NCBI RefSeq assembly: GCF_014236855.1
Contig: NZ_CP051261.1
Location: forward strand, 4,464,001 to 4,528,000
Length of the DNA: 64,000 nt
Origin: Xanthomonas sp. SI
Lineage (GTDB): Bacteria > Pseudomonadota > Gammaproteobacteria > Xanthomonadales > Xanthomonadaceae
Direction: 5' to 3'
Every line of letters begins with the position of its first letter. Position 1 is the first letter of the stretch. A model generated the notes under the pieces. That model saw only the letters and a list, made by a program, of their open reading frames with translations. It made no database searches and was not told where the DNA came from. The position numbers and the translations under genes are program-made. Positions 52,833 through 61,636 of the stretch are shown one piece after another.

Positions 52833-53732
52833 TCAGCCACCCAGGCCGAGCTGTTCGGCCAGGTCGTTGCGCGGCGAGCGGCCGTACAGGCGGCTGTATT
52901 CGCGGCTGAACTGCGACGGGCTCTGATAGCCGACGCGATAGCCGGCCGAACCCACGTCCATCCGCTCCACCACCATCAGCCGCCGCGCCTCGCGCAGGCG
53001 CAGCTGCTTCTGGTATTGCAGCGGGGTCATCGCGGTCACCGCGTTGAAATGGTGGTGCAGCGACGAGGCGCTCATGTTCACCTGCCGCGCCAGGTCTTCG
53101 ATCCGTATCGGCTCGGCGTAATGCTGGCGCAGCCACGCGATCGCCTTGGCGATGCGGTTGCTGGGGCTGTCCTCCTGCGCGATGCGCAGCAGGTTCGGGC
53201 CGCACGGGCCGGTCAGCAGGCGATACAGGATTTCCTGCTCGATCAGCGGCGCCATCGCGGCGATGTCGTCGGGCTGTTCGAGCAGCCGCAGCATGCGCAG
53301 CGTCGCATCCAGCAGCGCTGCGCTGGCGGTGTTGACCGACACGCCACGCACGCAATCGGCGCTGGCCTGCGCCGGCAACGGAATGCGTTCGAGCAGGTCG
53401 CGCAGCCGGTCCGGGCGGATCGCCATGGCCAGGCCCAGCAATGGCTGCTCCAGGCTGGCCTGGGTGATGCGCGAGACCACCGGCAGGTCCAGCGCCACCA
53501 GCAGATAGGTGCCGGCCGCGTAGTGGTATTCCTCGGCCCCCAGGCTCAGGCACTTCTCGCCCTGCACCACCAGGGCGAAGCACGGCCACTGCGCGGTGTG
53601 CGTCTTTGGCGAGGGCGCGGTGCGGTACGAACAGTACAGGCCGTCGATGGCGGTATCGCCGTCGCCGTCGGGGACGGCCAATCGGGCAATGAAGGCGGCG
53701 ATTTCTTGATAGCGGTCGGCAAGCGCGGTCAT
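52833..53732 (-). CDS. AraC-family transcriptional regulator (AraC_N type)
   Basis: A 299-residue AraC regulator with an N-terminal cupin-like AraC_N effector domain (about 1-190) and a C-terminal AraC DNA-binding domain: IAKAIAWLRQHYAEPIRIED then SLHHHFNAVTAMTPLQYQKQLRLREA and GYQSPSQFSREYSRLYG. AraC_N regulators often control oxidoreductases that handle aldehydes. It is divergent from the small gene operon at 53921/54033, and the intergenic region has the 64-bp element also found upstream of the aldo/keto reductase at 6723. It is therefore the likely regulator of both. The start is ATG at 53732. Confidence 0.92.
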   Translation of the reverse strand: MTALADRYQEIAAFIARLAVPDGDGDTAIDGLYCSYRTAPSPKTHTAQWPCFALVVQGEKCLSLGAEEYHYAAGTYLLVALDLPVVSRITQASLEQPLLGLAMAIRPDRLRDLLERIPLPAQASADCVRGVSVNTASAALLDATLRMLRLLEQPDDIAAMAPLIEQEILYRLLTGPCGPNLLRIAQEDSPSNRIAKAIAWLRQHYAEPIRIEDLARQVNMSASSLHHHFNAVTAMTPLQYQKQLRLREARRLMVVERMDVGSAGYRVGYQSPSQFSREYSRLYGRSPRNDLAEQLGLGG

Positions 53733-53812
53733 CGGCGTCGGCGCGGTGGCGGGCAATCCAGGGACATACAGCTTGCCTGATGCTGCGACGGCGCGTTCGC
53801 CGCCGCGGCACG

Positions 53813-53876
53813 GTTTGCAGGATCGGACAAGAATTCCGCGGGATCGCGATAACGCGGCCCGGCGCCGCGCTCGCAT
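53813..53876 (+). promoter_or_regulatory. 64-bp regulatory element shared with the aldo/keto reductase at 6.7 kb
   Basis: This is the second copy of the element at 6578-6641, gapless and identical at about 55 of 64 positions. It keeps the same orientation relative to its downstream genes: here it points towards 53921/54033, there towards 6723. It lies 81 bp from the divergent AraC start. The arrangement is consistent with a binding site of that AraC protein. Confidence 0.6.
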
Positions 53877-53920
53877 TCTGTGCAGGCCGGATCCCCCGTC
53901 GCGTCTACCGGAGTGCTCCC

Positions 53921-54028
53921 ATGCCCATCCTGCTCCCCTCCTCCCCCACTTGCGCGCCGATCGCCGCCGCCGCGCCCCGCCGCACCCGTTCCCTTCACTG
54001 CGCCGCGCCGCGCAAAGCGCAGGGCTGA
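53921..54028 (+). CDS. Possible short leader peptide or small protein (35 residues)
   Basis: A 35-residue frame (MPILLPSSPTCAPIAAAA, then PRRTRSLHCAAPRKAQG) has a GGAG ribosome site seven bases before its ATG and ends five bases before the next gene. It follows the 64-bp regulatory element. No homologue is recognised. It could be a leader peptide, a small protein, or an accidental frame of high-G+C sequence; the good ribosome site and close spacing are the only support. Confidence 0.35.
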   Translation: MPILLPSSPTCAPIAAAAPRRTRSLHCAAPRKAQG

Positions 54029-54032
54029 GCCG

Positions 54033-54392
54033 ATGCAAGCGCATAGCGAAGCCCTGGAAATCACCACCTTCCGCCTGCAGGACTGCACCTGGCGCACCTT
54101 CCTGCGCGCCAACGCCGAGGTCGATGCCTGGCTGCAACGCCAGCCCGGCTTCCGCTCGCGGCGCATCGCCCGGCGCCGCGACGGCACCGTGGTCGACATG
54201 CTGCTTTGGGACAGCGTGGCGCATGGCACCGCCTCGGCGCGGCGGCTGATGCGCGAACTGCGCGGCGCGGCGATCCACGCGCTGATCGATCCGGACACGG
54301 TGTCCTGGGACATCGCGCCGGTGCAGCACATCAGCGGCGAAGAGCGCGGCGACAGCGAGACGGAAGCCGAAGCGGACAGCCTCGCCGCCTAG
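54033..54392 (+). CDS. Dimeric alpha/beta-barrel (ABM-like) protein
   Basis: A 119-residue protein that looks like a dimeric ferredoxin-like (ABM/EthD-like) domain: ITTFRLQDCTWRTFLRANAE, VDAWLQRQPGFRSRRIARRR, TVVDMLLWDSVAHGTASARR. The pattern of two beta-alpha-beta halves is seen in small monooxygenases and reactive-compound-sensing proteins. The acidic tail (SGEERGDSETEAEADS) is unusual. It is divergent from the AraC regulator and probably its target. No catalytic residues are obvious. Confidence 0.7.
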   Translation: MQAHSEALEITTFRLQDCTWRTFLRANAEVDAWLQRQPGFRSRRIARRRDGTVVDMLLWDSVAHGTASARRLMRELRGAAIHALIDPDTVSWDIAPVQHISGEERGDSETEAEADSLAA

Positions 54393-54417
54393 CAAACACG
54401 AGCGCCTGCCGCCGCGC

Positions 54418-55329
54418 TCACACCCAGCCGCGGCGGCGGAACCACGCCAGCGGCAGCACCACGCTCAGCGCGATCACGCCCAAGGCCCAGTAATAGGCGT
54501 CGTGCCACTTGAGTTCGGGCATGTGCGCGAAGTTCATGCCCCAGATGCCGACCAGCACCGTCGGCGGAATGCCCACCACCGACGCCACCGCCATCACCTT
54601 CATCACGTTGTTCTGGTCCATGTTGATCATGCCCAGCACGCTGTCGAGCAGGAACTCGACACGGTCGTCCAGGTGCTGCTCGAACTCGCTCAGGGTGACC
54701 AGGTCCTTGTGCAGCAGGACGATGCGCTTGGCCGCATCGGCGCCGAACCAGTCCGGCGCGGCGCCGTCCAGGTAGGTGGCCAGGCGCAACAGGCCCTGCC
54801 CGGCGTTGTGCATGCCGCCGAGCCGCCGCCCCATGCCGCCGACCGCATTGAGCATCCGCTCCAGATCGCGCGACTTGTGCGGTTCGTCGAAGGCCATGCG
54901 GGTGGTCTCGGTGATCTCCGCTTCCAGGGCTTCCAGCCGGTCCGCCAAGCGGCCGACCACCTGATCGAGCAGGCGCAGCAGCAGATCGTCGCTGCTCCGG
55001 CACGGGTTCTTCTCCAGTTGCGCAGCCACCGCCTGCAACGAACCCATGCGCTGCTCGCGCTGGGTCACAAGCATCCGCGGCGACAGCGCGAAGCCCAGCG
55101 GCGCGGTCGGGCCGTCGTCGTCCTGGAAACGCGGCACGTTGAGGAACAGCACGTCGCCCTCGGTGCGCACCCGGCTGCTGAACTCGATCTCGCCGATCGC
55201 CGCCCGCGTGGGCAAGGCGAACCCCACCTGCCGGTCGGCCTCGGCCAGTTCCTCGGCGCTGGGCTGGCACAGGTCCACCCAGCAGAACGGTTGCGCGGAG
55301 GTTCCGGCAATGCGGTGGATCGTGATCAT
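54418..55329 (-). CDS. CorA-family divalent-cation transporter (ZntB-like)
   Basis: A 303-residue CorA-superfamily protein with a large cytoplasmic N-terminal domain and two C-terminal membrane helices. The pore motif GMN is present in GIWGMNFAHMPELKWHDAYYW and the tail WFRRRGWV is positively charged. The N-terminus TIHRIAGTSAQPFCWVDLC resembles ZntB/CorA-like proteins. Substrate may be zinc or magnesium. The ATG at 55329 is chosen over 55407. Confidence 0.85.
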   Translation of the reverse strand: MITIHRIAGTSAQPFCWVDLCQPSAEELAEADRQVGFALPTRAAIGEIEFSSRVRTEGDVLFLNVPRFQDDDGPTAPLGFALSPRMLVTQREQRMGSLQAVAAQLEKNPCRSSDDLLLRLLDQVVGRLADRLEALEAEITETTRMAFDEPHKSRDLERMLNAVGGMGRRLGGMHNAGQGLLRLATYLDGAAPDWFGADAAKRIVLLHKDLVTLSEFEQHLDDRVEFLLDSVLGMINMDQNNVMKVMAVASVVGIPPTVLVGIWGMNFAHMPELKWHDAYYWALGVIALSVVLPLAWFRRRGWV

Positions 55330-55484
55330 CGGGATCGGCTTGATGGCGGGAGGGCGCGAGCATCCTCCGCCGCGGCTGAAGCGAACGTCAACGGCGCAGG
55401 CACTCACCGCAGCCGCCCACGCCGCGACACCGCACCGAACAGCACCATCTCCGCGCTAGGCCGGCCACGCAACGCGGCCGCCGC

Positions 55485-56876
55485 TCAGGCGCGCGCGCCA
55501 CCGCGACGCTTCAACGCATAGCCGATGCCCAGCAGCAGGAACCAGGCGGGGCTGGCCAACAAGGCCTGCCGGGTGTCGTCCTGCAGGGTCAGCAACGCCA
55601 GCACGAAGGCGAAGAACGCCAGGCACACGTAGCACATGAGCACGCCGCCGGGCATCTTGAACGCCGAGGCCGCATGCAGCTGCGGGCGCTTGCGCCGGTA
55701 GGCGATGTACGCGCACAGGATCAGCGACCAGACGAACATGAACAGCACCGCGGCCAAGGTGGTGACCAGGGTGAAGGCGGTGACCAGGTTCGGGATCAGG
55801 TACACCAGCAGCGTGCCGCCGAGCAGGCAGGCGCAGGAGAACAGCAGCCCGCGCGCCGGCACCGCCGCGCGCGACAGCCGGGCGAAGCCGCGCGGCGCAT
55901 GCCGCTCCTCGGCCAGGCCATACAGCATGCGGCTGGTGGAGAAGATGCCGCTGTTGGCCGAGGAGGTGGCCGAGGTCAGCACCACGAAGTTGATCAGGCT
56001 GGCCGCGGCCGGCACCCCGGCCAGCACGAACAGCTCCACGAACGGGCTCTTGCCCGGCACCACCTCGCGCCACGGCGTCACCGCCATGATCGCGATCAGC
56101 GCCAGCACGTAGAACACCAGGATCCGCACCGGAATCGAATTGATCGCCTTGGGCAGGTTGCGCTGCGGGTCGGCGGTCTCGGCGGCGGTGGTGCCGACCA
56201 GCTCGATGCCGACGAAGGCGAACACCGCGATCTGGAAGCCGGCGAAGAAACCGCCGATGCCCATCGGGAACATGCCGCCGTCGTTCCACAGATTGGCCAG
56301 CGACGCCACGTGCCCGGACGGCGACTGGAAGCCCCAGGCCACCAGCCCGGCGCCGGTAATGATCAATGCGCAGATGGCGACGATCTTGATCAGCGCGAAC
56401 CAGAATTCCATTTCGCCGAACAGCTTCACCGTCACCAGGTTCAGGCTCAGCAGCAACAGCACGCACAGCATCGCCGGGATCCACGGCGCCAGGCCGGGGA
56501 ACCAGAACTGCGCATAGGCGGCGATCGCGATGACGTCGGCGATGGCGGTGATGATCCAGCAGAACCAGTAGGTCCAGCCGCAGAAGAACCCGGCCCACGG
56601 ACCGAGCAGATCGGTGGAGAAGTCGATGAACGACTTGTATTCCAGGTTCGACAGCAGCAGTTCGCCCATCGCGCGCATCACGAAGAACAGCATCGCGCCG
56701 ATGATCAGGTACACGAACAGGATCGACGGGCCAGCCAGGCTGATGGTCTTGCCCGAGCCCATGAACAGGCCGGTGCCGATGGCGCCGCCGATCGCGATCA
56801 ACTGCAGGTGGCGGTTGGACAGGCTGCGCTGCAGATGGTCGGGCTGGGCGGACGGGTCGGACATGGGCGCGGCCAT
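55485..56876 (-). CDS. cycA: Amino-acid permease (CycA/AAT family)
   Basis: A 463-residue APC-superfamily permease with about 12 membrane helices. It has the conserved LQLIAIGGAIGTGLFMGSGK of helix 1, FVMRAMGELLLSNLEYKSF, AGFFCGWTYWFCWIITAIAD and FAFVGIELVGTTAAETADP. The pattern matches E. coli CycA (D-serine/D-alanine/glycine) closely in order. A D-amino-acid role would complement the D-amino-acid-oxidase-like protein elsewhere in the window, but that link is speculative. The start may be 56876 or 56864. Confidence 0.85.
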   Translation of the reverse strand: MAAPMSDPSAQPDHLQRSLSNRHLQLIAIGGAIGTGLFMGSGKTISLAGPSILFVYLIIGAMLFFVMRAMGELLLSNLEYKSFIDFSTDLLGPWAGFFCGWTYWFCWIITAIADVIAIAAYAQFWFPGLAPWIPAMLCVLLLLSLNLVTVKLFGEMEFWFALIKIVAICALIITGAGLVAWGFQSPSGHVASLANLWNDGGMFPMGIGGFFAGFQIAVFAFVGIELVGTTAAETADPQRNLPKAINSIPVRILVFYVLALIAIMAVTPWREVVPGKSPFVELFVLAGVPAAASLINFVVLTSATSSANSGIFSTSRMLYGLAEERHAPRGFARLSRAAVPARGLLFSCACLLGGTLLVYLIPNLVTAFTLVTTLAAVLFMFVWSLILCAYIAYRRKRPQLHAASAFKMPGGVLMCYVCLAFFAFVLALLTLQDDTRQALLASPAWFLLLGIGYALKRRGGARA

Positions 56877-57010
56877 CGGCAGGGGTCAGTCGGACAACAT
56901 AGTGGACCCGGCCAGCGTCCGCCAGTAGCGGCGCATTGCATGCCACCGCACGGCGGCAACCGCGGCCGGATGCTGCCATGCACCGCGCAGCGCCCGGCCG
57001 GGCATCGCGA

Positions 57011-57358
57011 TCACACCGGCTTGGCGCCCTGGCCCAGCGCCACGAAACTGAAGTCGCGATCGGATTGCGCGCCGTTGCCGTCGCCGGTCTTGATCAGCAC
57101 CTGCCGCGCGTCGATGCGGATGATGACCGCGTTGTCGCGGGTGTCGCCGTCGCCGCCGTAGATCTGGGTGATGGCGGCACCGCCCAGGGTCTCGAACGCC
57201 GGCTGGAACGACAGCAGATAGTGTCCGGTGCCGGTCCGCGCCACCGAGAAGCCGCTGCCGTTGCGGATCTGGCCGTTGCCCGCCACCACGCCTGCCACCA
57301 CGCGGCCCGAAGGCCCCTGGACGAAGCCGATCGCCTCGCCCGCCAATTCGTTGATCAT
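57011..57358 (-). CDS. Small beta-rich protein of unknown function
   Basis: A 115-residue protein of alternating beta strands and glycine turns (VVAGVVAGNGQIRNGSGFSV, FQPAFETLGGAAITQIYGGD). It has no signal peptide or membrane helix. A GGAG site precedes the ATG at 57358. The strand/glycine style recalls tail-fibre or receptor-binding modules and also lectin-like folds, but I recognise no family. It is flanked by a permease and a DMT exporter on the same strand. Confidence 0.7.
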   Translation of the reverse strand: MINELAGEAIGFVQGPSGRVVAGVVAGNGQIRNGSGFSVARTGTGHYLLSFQPAFETLGGAAITQIYGGDGDTRDNAVIIRIDARQVLIKTGDGNGAQSDRDFSFVALGQGAKPV

Positions 57359-57556
57359 GAAAATCTCCAGATTCGATGGAAGAAAAGAACCGGCGCCGCG
57401 CGCCCATGCCGTGCCTCGTCCGTGAGGGGCCAGCATCGGCACGGCGCGCACGGCGCACCATCGGGGATTTGCTGATCGCGTGCGGTCTGCGCACTGAGGC
57501 GGCGCAGCGCCGCAGCGGAGCGAGCGCCAGCGCGGACCGCGCGCGACGCCGGCGCC

Positions 57557-58432
57557 TCACACGATCTTGGTGCGCCGCCACCACTGCGTGACTTTTTCCT
57601 CGCGCACCAGGGTGAACAGGCCGGCGCCCAGGATCAGCGCGATGCCGACCAGCATCGGCCAGTCAAGGTGATCGTGGAACAGCAAGTAGCCGAAGCCGAT
57701 CGCCCACAGCATCTGGCTGTACTGGGTCGGCGCCACCGCGCTGACCGGCGCCAGCCGCGACGCATACATCAGGAAAATCGCCGCCAGGCCGGCGAGCAGG
57801 CCATAGCCGGCCAGCAGCACCCATTGCTGCCAGGTCGGCCACACGAAGGTCGGCAGCATCAGCAGCGCGCCCATCAGCAACGGGCCGAGCACGCCGGCGC
57901 CGTACAGGGTCAGGCGCTTCTCGCCCGGCCCGGCCATGCGCAGGCTGATCACCGACACCGCTCCGACCAAGCCGCAGACGATGGCCGCGACATGGCCTTC
58001 GCTCAGATGTCGGAAGCCGGGCCGCAACACGATCAGCACGCCGACGAACCCGACGATCACCGCCAGCCAGCGCCGCCAGCGCACCTCCTCCTTGAGCAGC
58101 AGCACCGACAGCACGGTGACGAAGATCGGCATCAGGAAGATCAGCGCGAACGCCTCGGCCATCGGCAACAGGGTGAACGCGGTGACCGCCGACAGATTGC
58201 CGACCGCGCCGGTGAACGCGCGCAGCAGCCAGATGCTGGGACGCTGCGCCACCACCACCTCGCGCCAGCGGTCGCCGCGCTTCTTCAGGAACGGCAGCGC
58301 GGCGAGCATCAGCAACGCGCCGAAGAACACCACCTCGTAGGCCGGCAGCGTGCCCTCCAGGCCCTTCACGAACGCATCGCTGATCGAATAGGCGGCATAG
58401 CAGGCGAAACCGAGCAGCACACCTTTGAGCAT
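57557..58432 (-). CDS. DMT-superfamily transporter (EamA)
   Basis: A 291-residue membrane protein with ten helices in two EamA repeats. The first repeat runs from MLKGVLLGFACYAAYSISDAF and the second from VAAIVCGLVGAVSVISLRM to GIALILGAGLFTLVRE. EamA exporters move metabolites such as amino acids, nucleosides or drugs out of the cell. The C-terminal tail is basic (VTQWWRRTKIV). No regulator is adjacent. Confidence 0.9.
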   Translation of the reverse strand: MLKGVLLGFACYAAYSISDAFVKGLEGTLPAYEVVFFGALLMLAALPFLKKRGDRWREVVVAQRPSIWLLRAFTGAVGNLSAVTAFTLLPMAEAFALIFLMPIFVTVLSVLLLKEEVRWRRWLAVIVGFVGVLIVLRPGFRHLSEGHVAAIVCGLVGAVSVISLRMAGPGEKRLTLYGAGVLGPLLMGALLMLPTFVWPTWQQWVLLAGYGLLAGLAAIFLMYASRLAPVSAVAPTQYSQMLWAIGFGYLLFHDHLDWPMLVGIALILGAGLFTLVREEKVTQWWRRTKIV

Positions 58433-58737
58433 CGCGGATCCTGGCAGCTGGCGCCGCGCGCGGCGTCGGCCATTGGGGGGAGGACGGCGCCATTATGCGT
58501 CGCCATCGCCACGGCCACCATGACGGTTCGCCGCAACTAGCACGCGCGCGAGCCACGTGCCGCTGCGGATTGCGCCGTCGTTGCCGACGAGTACTGTGCG
58601 ACGCATTCCGACGCCGCATGCCTGGCACGCCACGGCCGCGCCGGCGCAGGACTTCGCCGCGGGCCTCGGTTACGATGCCCTCCCCCGTACCGACGACCCG
58701 GCCTCGCGCAGCGCGCGCTGGCATCGCCTCCCTCGAC
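58433..58737. other. Spacer between DMT exporter and methyltransferase
   Basis: These 305 bases lie between divergent genes if the methyltransferase starts at 58738. In the right third an ATG at 58675 is in frame with the methyltransferase and could be the true start. No other gene or repeat was seen. Confidence 0.45.
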
Positions 58738-59574
58738 GTGACCCATTCCTCCGGCCCCCTGCTGACCCGCCCGCTCGCCGACGCGCTGCTTGCCGCACGC
58801 GATGGCGGCGCCGCCACCTGGACCGGGTCGCTGGATCTGCAGCGCAGCGAAGGCCAGGCCGTGCTCGACGCGGAAAGCTGGCAGTGGCGCGGGCAGGCGT
58901 ATCCGTATCCGCCCAAGCTCAAGGACCGCACGATCTACCATTGGGATGGCGAGGACTTCGCGCCGGTGTCGCGCTTCGGCGGCGCGCTGATCAAGCTGGT
59001 TCCGACCGAATGGGGCGCGCCGACCTTCGAGATCGACGGCATCAAGATGCTGCCGAGCGCGCAGCTGTCGCCGTTCGAGGACGCGCGGCGCAAGGTGGCG
59101 CTGATCGAGCCGCGTGGCAAGCGGGTGCTCGACACCTGCGGTGGGCTGGGCTATTTCGCCGCCTGCGCGCTGGAGGCCGGCGTGGCGCAACTGCACTCGT
59201 TCGAGAAGAACGCCGACGTGCTGTGGCTGCGCACGCTCAATCCGTGGTCGCCGGATCCGGCGGCCAGCGAGGGTCGCCTGCAGCTGACGCATGCCGACGT
59301 CGCCGAGGCCATCCTCGCCATCGCCAGCGATTCGATGGATGCGCTGCTGCACGACCCGCCACGCTTCGGCATCGCCGGCGAGCTGTACTCGCAGGCGTTC
59401 TACGACCAGCTCGCGCGGGTGCTGCGCCGCGGCGGGCGACTGTTCCACTACACCGGCAGCCCGAACAAGCTGACCAGCGGCCGCGACGTGCCGCGCGAGG
59501 TGGCCAAGCGCCTGGAGAAGGCCGGCTTCCGCGCAGAACTCGCGCTGGACGGCGTGCTGGCGACACGCCGCTAG
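58738..59574 (+). CDS. SAM-dependent methyltransferase, substrate unknown
   Basis: A 278-residue class I methyltransferase. The SAM motif is VLDTCGGLGYFAACALEAG, followed by LHSFEKNADVLWLR (acidic loop region) and the MDALLHDPPRF catalytic segment with RVLRRGGRLFHYTGSPN. The DPPRF-type motif recalls rRNA or base N-methyltransferases and COG2521-like proteins. A distinct N-terminal part of about 115 residues precedes the fold. The start is GTG at 58738; an ATG at 58675 is an alternative. The target molecule is unknown. Confidence 0.78.
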   Translation: MTHSSGPLLTRPLADALLAARDGGAATWTGSLDLQRSEGQAVLDAESWQWRGQAYPYPPKLKDRTIYHWDGEDFAPVSRFGGALIKLVPTEWGAPTFEIDGIKMLPSAQLSPFEDARRKVALIEPRGKRVLDTCGGLGYFAACALEAGVAQLHSFEKNADVLWLRTLNPWSPDPAASEGRLQLTHADVAEAILAIASDSMDALLHDPPRFGIAGELYSQAFYDQLARVLRRGGRLFHYTGSPNKLTSGRDVPREVAKRLEKAGFRAELALDGVLATRR

Positions 59575-59643
59575 CCCATCCCGATTCGGTTGCAGAAGCG
59601 GCCGGCTCATTCTTGCGACACCCGCAAGCTAGCCGCACGCCCT

Positions 59644-59667
59644 TGTAGGAGCGGCTTCAGCCGCGAC
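59644..59667. repeat. Single palindromic repeat (GGAGCGGCTTCAGCCGC type)
   Basis: One more copy of the palindromic repeat with core GGAGCGGCTTCAGCCGCGAC, between the methyltransferase and the convergent LysR gene. Confidence 0.85.
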
Positions 59668-59747
59668 AGACACCCCATCGCGATCGATGCCCCGGCACAG
59701 CTCCACAACACATAAACCGCCGAAAGAACGCCACCAACAGTCGATCC

Positions 59748-60641
59748 TCACACCGAAGCAGCAATCCGCTCGCGCAACCAGCGATGCGCCGGATCGCGGT
59801 GCACGCGTTCGTGCCAGAGCATGGCCATCTCGTAACCGGCCACGGCGACCGGCGGCGCGCAAACCTTCAGCCCGGAATGCGCGCGCACCAGCCGCGACGG
59901 CAGCATCGCCACCAGATCGGTACGCAGCAGCGCGTCGATGACGAACAGGAAATGCGGCACCGACAGCACCACCCGGCGCTGCAGCCCACGCGCGTGCAGC
60001 GCCGCGTCGGTGACACCGCTGAAACCGCCGCCGTCCGGCGACACGATTACATGTTCGAGCTTGCAGAATTGCGCCAGCGTCGGCCGCCGCTGCAGCCGCG
60101 GATGTCCAGCGCGACCGACCAGCACATAGTCTTCGGCGAACAGCGTGCGTTGGCGCAGGTTCGGCGGCGCGCCATCGCGGGTATGCAGGGCCAGGTCGAT
60201 CTCGCCCTGCTCGGCCTGGCGCGCGATCTGCAACGGCGCCATTTCCAGCACCGCCAATCGCGTGCCCGGCGCCTCGCTGCGCAGCGCGGCCAGCGCCGGC
60301 AGCAGGATGGTCGATTCGCCATAGTCGGTCGCGGCCACGCGCCAGCTATTGCTAGCCTGCGCGGGGTCGAACGGCGCATCCGCCGCCACCGCGCGCTGCA
60401 GCGCCTCCAGCGCCTGCCGCAGCGGCGCGCGCAAAGCCTCGGCGCGTGCGGTCGGGCGCATGCCGCGCGGCCCGGGCAGCAGCAGCGGATCGTCCAGCGC
60501 CTCGCGCAGCTTGGCCAGATGCACGCTGACCGAGGGTTGCGACAGATGCAGGCGCTCGGCGGCGCGGGTCACGTTGTGCTCGGCGAGCAGCGCGTCCAGG
60601 GTCAGCAGCAGGTTCAGGTCCAGGCGTCCGAAATTAAGCAT
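59748..60641 (-). CDS. LysR-family transcriptional regulator
   Basis: A 297-residue LysR regulator of the NodD/PcaQ-like branch: N-terminal LDLNLLLTLDALLAEHNVTR then AAERLHLSQPSVSVHLAKLREAL, with LLLPGPRGMRPTARAEAL as the linker. The effector domain spans 90-290. It is divergent from the quinone-reductase gene at 60726; direct repeats of TATAGCTGG in the 84-bp spacer are likely its operator. Expected role: response to a quinone or electrophile that the reductase handles. Confidence 0.93.
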   Translation of the reverse strand: MLNFGRLDLNLLLTLDALLAEHNVTRAAERLHLSQPSVSVHLAKLREALDDPLLLPGPRGMRPTARAEALRAPLRQALEALQRAVAADAPFDPAQASNSWRVAATDYGESTILLPALAALRSEAPGTRLAVLEMAPLQIARQAEQGEIDLALHTRDGAPPNLRQRTLFAEDYVLVGRAGHPRLQRRPTLAQFCKLEHVIVSPDGGGFSGVTDAALHARGLQRRVVLSVPHFLFVIDALLRTDLVAMLPSRLVRAHSGLKVCAPPVAVAGYEMAMLWHERVHRDPAHRWLRERIAASV

Positions 60642-60725
60642 GGTTATAGCTGGAATTCCTGTAATTCATTTCAACTATAGCTGGCTACGACCTACCTTGG
60701 CTGCATCCCATTGCCGAGGTCGCCC
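60642..60725. promoter_or_regulatory. Divergent promoter and LysR operator with repeated TATAGCTGG
   Basis: The 84-bp gap carries two identical nonamers TATAGCTGG at 60645-60653 and 60676-60684, 31 bp apart centre to centre, with the palindromic GGAATTCC and GAATT/AATTC between them. A/T-rich sequence in an otherwise G+C-rich genome marks promoter DNA. The left copy overlaps the LysR ribosome-site region, consistent with autoregulation. Confidence 0.6.
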
Positions 60726-61565
60726 ATGAACGTGTTGCTGGTCTATGCCCATCCCGAACCCACATCGCTCAACGGCGCGCTCAAGGACTTCGCCGTGCAA
60801 CGCCTGCAGGCCGCCGGGCACCATGCGCAGGTATCGGACCTATATGCGATGCAGTGGAAGCCGACGCTCGACGCGCAGGACAGCCTGGACGGCGCGTCCG
60901 GCGACCGCTTCGATCCGTCGCTGGACTCCCAACGCGCCTTCGCCAACGGCCGCCAGAGCGCCGACATCGCCGCCGAGCAGGACAAGCTGCGCTGGGCCGA
61001 CGCCGTGCTGCTGCAGTTCCCGCTGTGGTGGTTCTCGATGCCGGCGATCCTGAAAGGCTGGGTGGACCGCGTCTATGCGTATGGCTTCGCCTACGGCGTC
61101 GGCGAACATTCCGACCTGCGCTGGGGCGACCGCTACGGCGAGGGCACGCTGGCCGGCAAGCGCGCGATGCTGATCGTCACCACCGGCGGCTGGGAATCGC
61201 ACTACGCGCCGCGCGGCATCAACGGCCCGATCGACGATGTGCTGTTCCCGATCCAGCACGGCATCCTGCACTACCCAGGCTTCGACGTGCTGCCGCCATT
61301 CGTGGTCTATCGCAGCAGCCGCATGGATGCGGACCGGTTCGCACAGATCCGCGACACGCTCGGCCAACGCCTGGACACGCTGTGGAGCGCCGCGCCGATC
61401 GCGTTCCGCAAGCAGAACGGCGGCGACTATGCCATTCCGGAGCTGACGCTGCGGCCGCAGGTCGCGCAGGGCCAGGTCGGGTTCGCGGCGCATGTGATGG
61501 GGTCCGAAGAAGATCGCGCCGCAGCGACAGCGGCCGCGCACGTCCAGAGGATCCCTCAGACATGA
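60726..61565 (+). CDS. NAD(P)H:quinone oxidoreductase, flavodoxin-like fold
   Basis: A 279-residue member of the NQO1/MdaB-type flavodoxin_2 family. It has the FMN/FAD loop VLLVYAHPEPTSLNGALKDF at the N-terminus, FPLWWFSMPAILKGWVDRVY and VTTGGWESHYAPRGINGPID, all typical of this family. The enzyme makes two-electron reductions of quinones with NAD(P)H. The ATG at 60726 follows GAGGTCGCCC. It is divergent from a LysR regulator. Confidence 0.9.
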   Translation: MNVLLVYAHPEPTSLNGALKDFAVQRLQAAGHHAQVSDLYAMQWKPTLDAQDSLDGASGDRFDPSLDSQRAFANGRQSADIAAEQDKLRWADAVLLQFPLWWFSMPAILKGWVDRVYAYGFAYGVGEHSDLRWGDRYGEGTLAGKRAMLIVTTGGWESHYAPRGINGPIDDVLFPIQHGILHYPGFDVLPPFVVYRSSRMDADRFAQIRDTLGQRLDTLWSAAPIAFRKQNGGDYAIPELTLRPQVAQGQVGFAAHVMGSEEDRAAATAAAHVQRIPQT

Positions 61566-61636
61566 AGCGCAGCGCTGGACGGTAGGATGGCGCCTGCGGC
61601 GAATGCGCCGCGCCTGCCTTCGGAGCCCAGCCGCAC

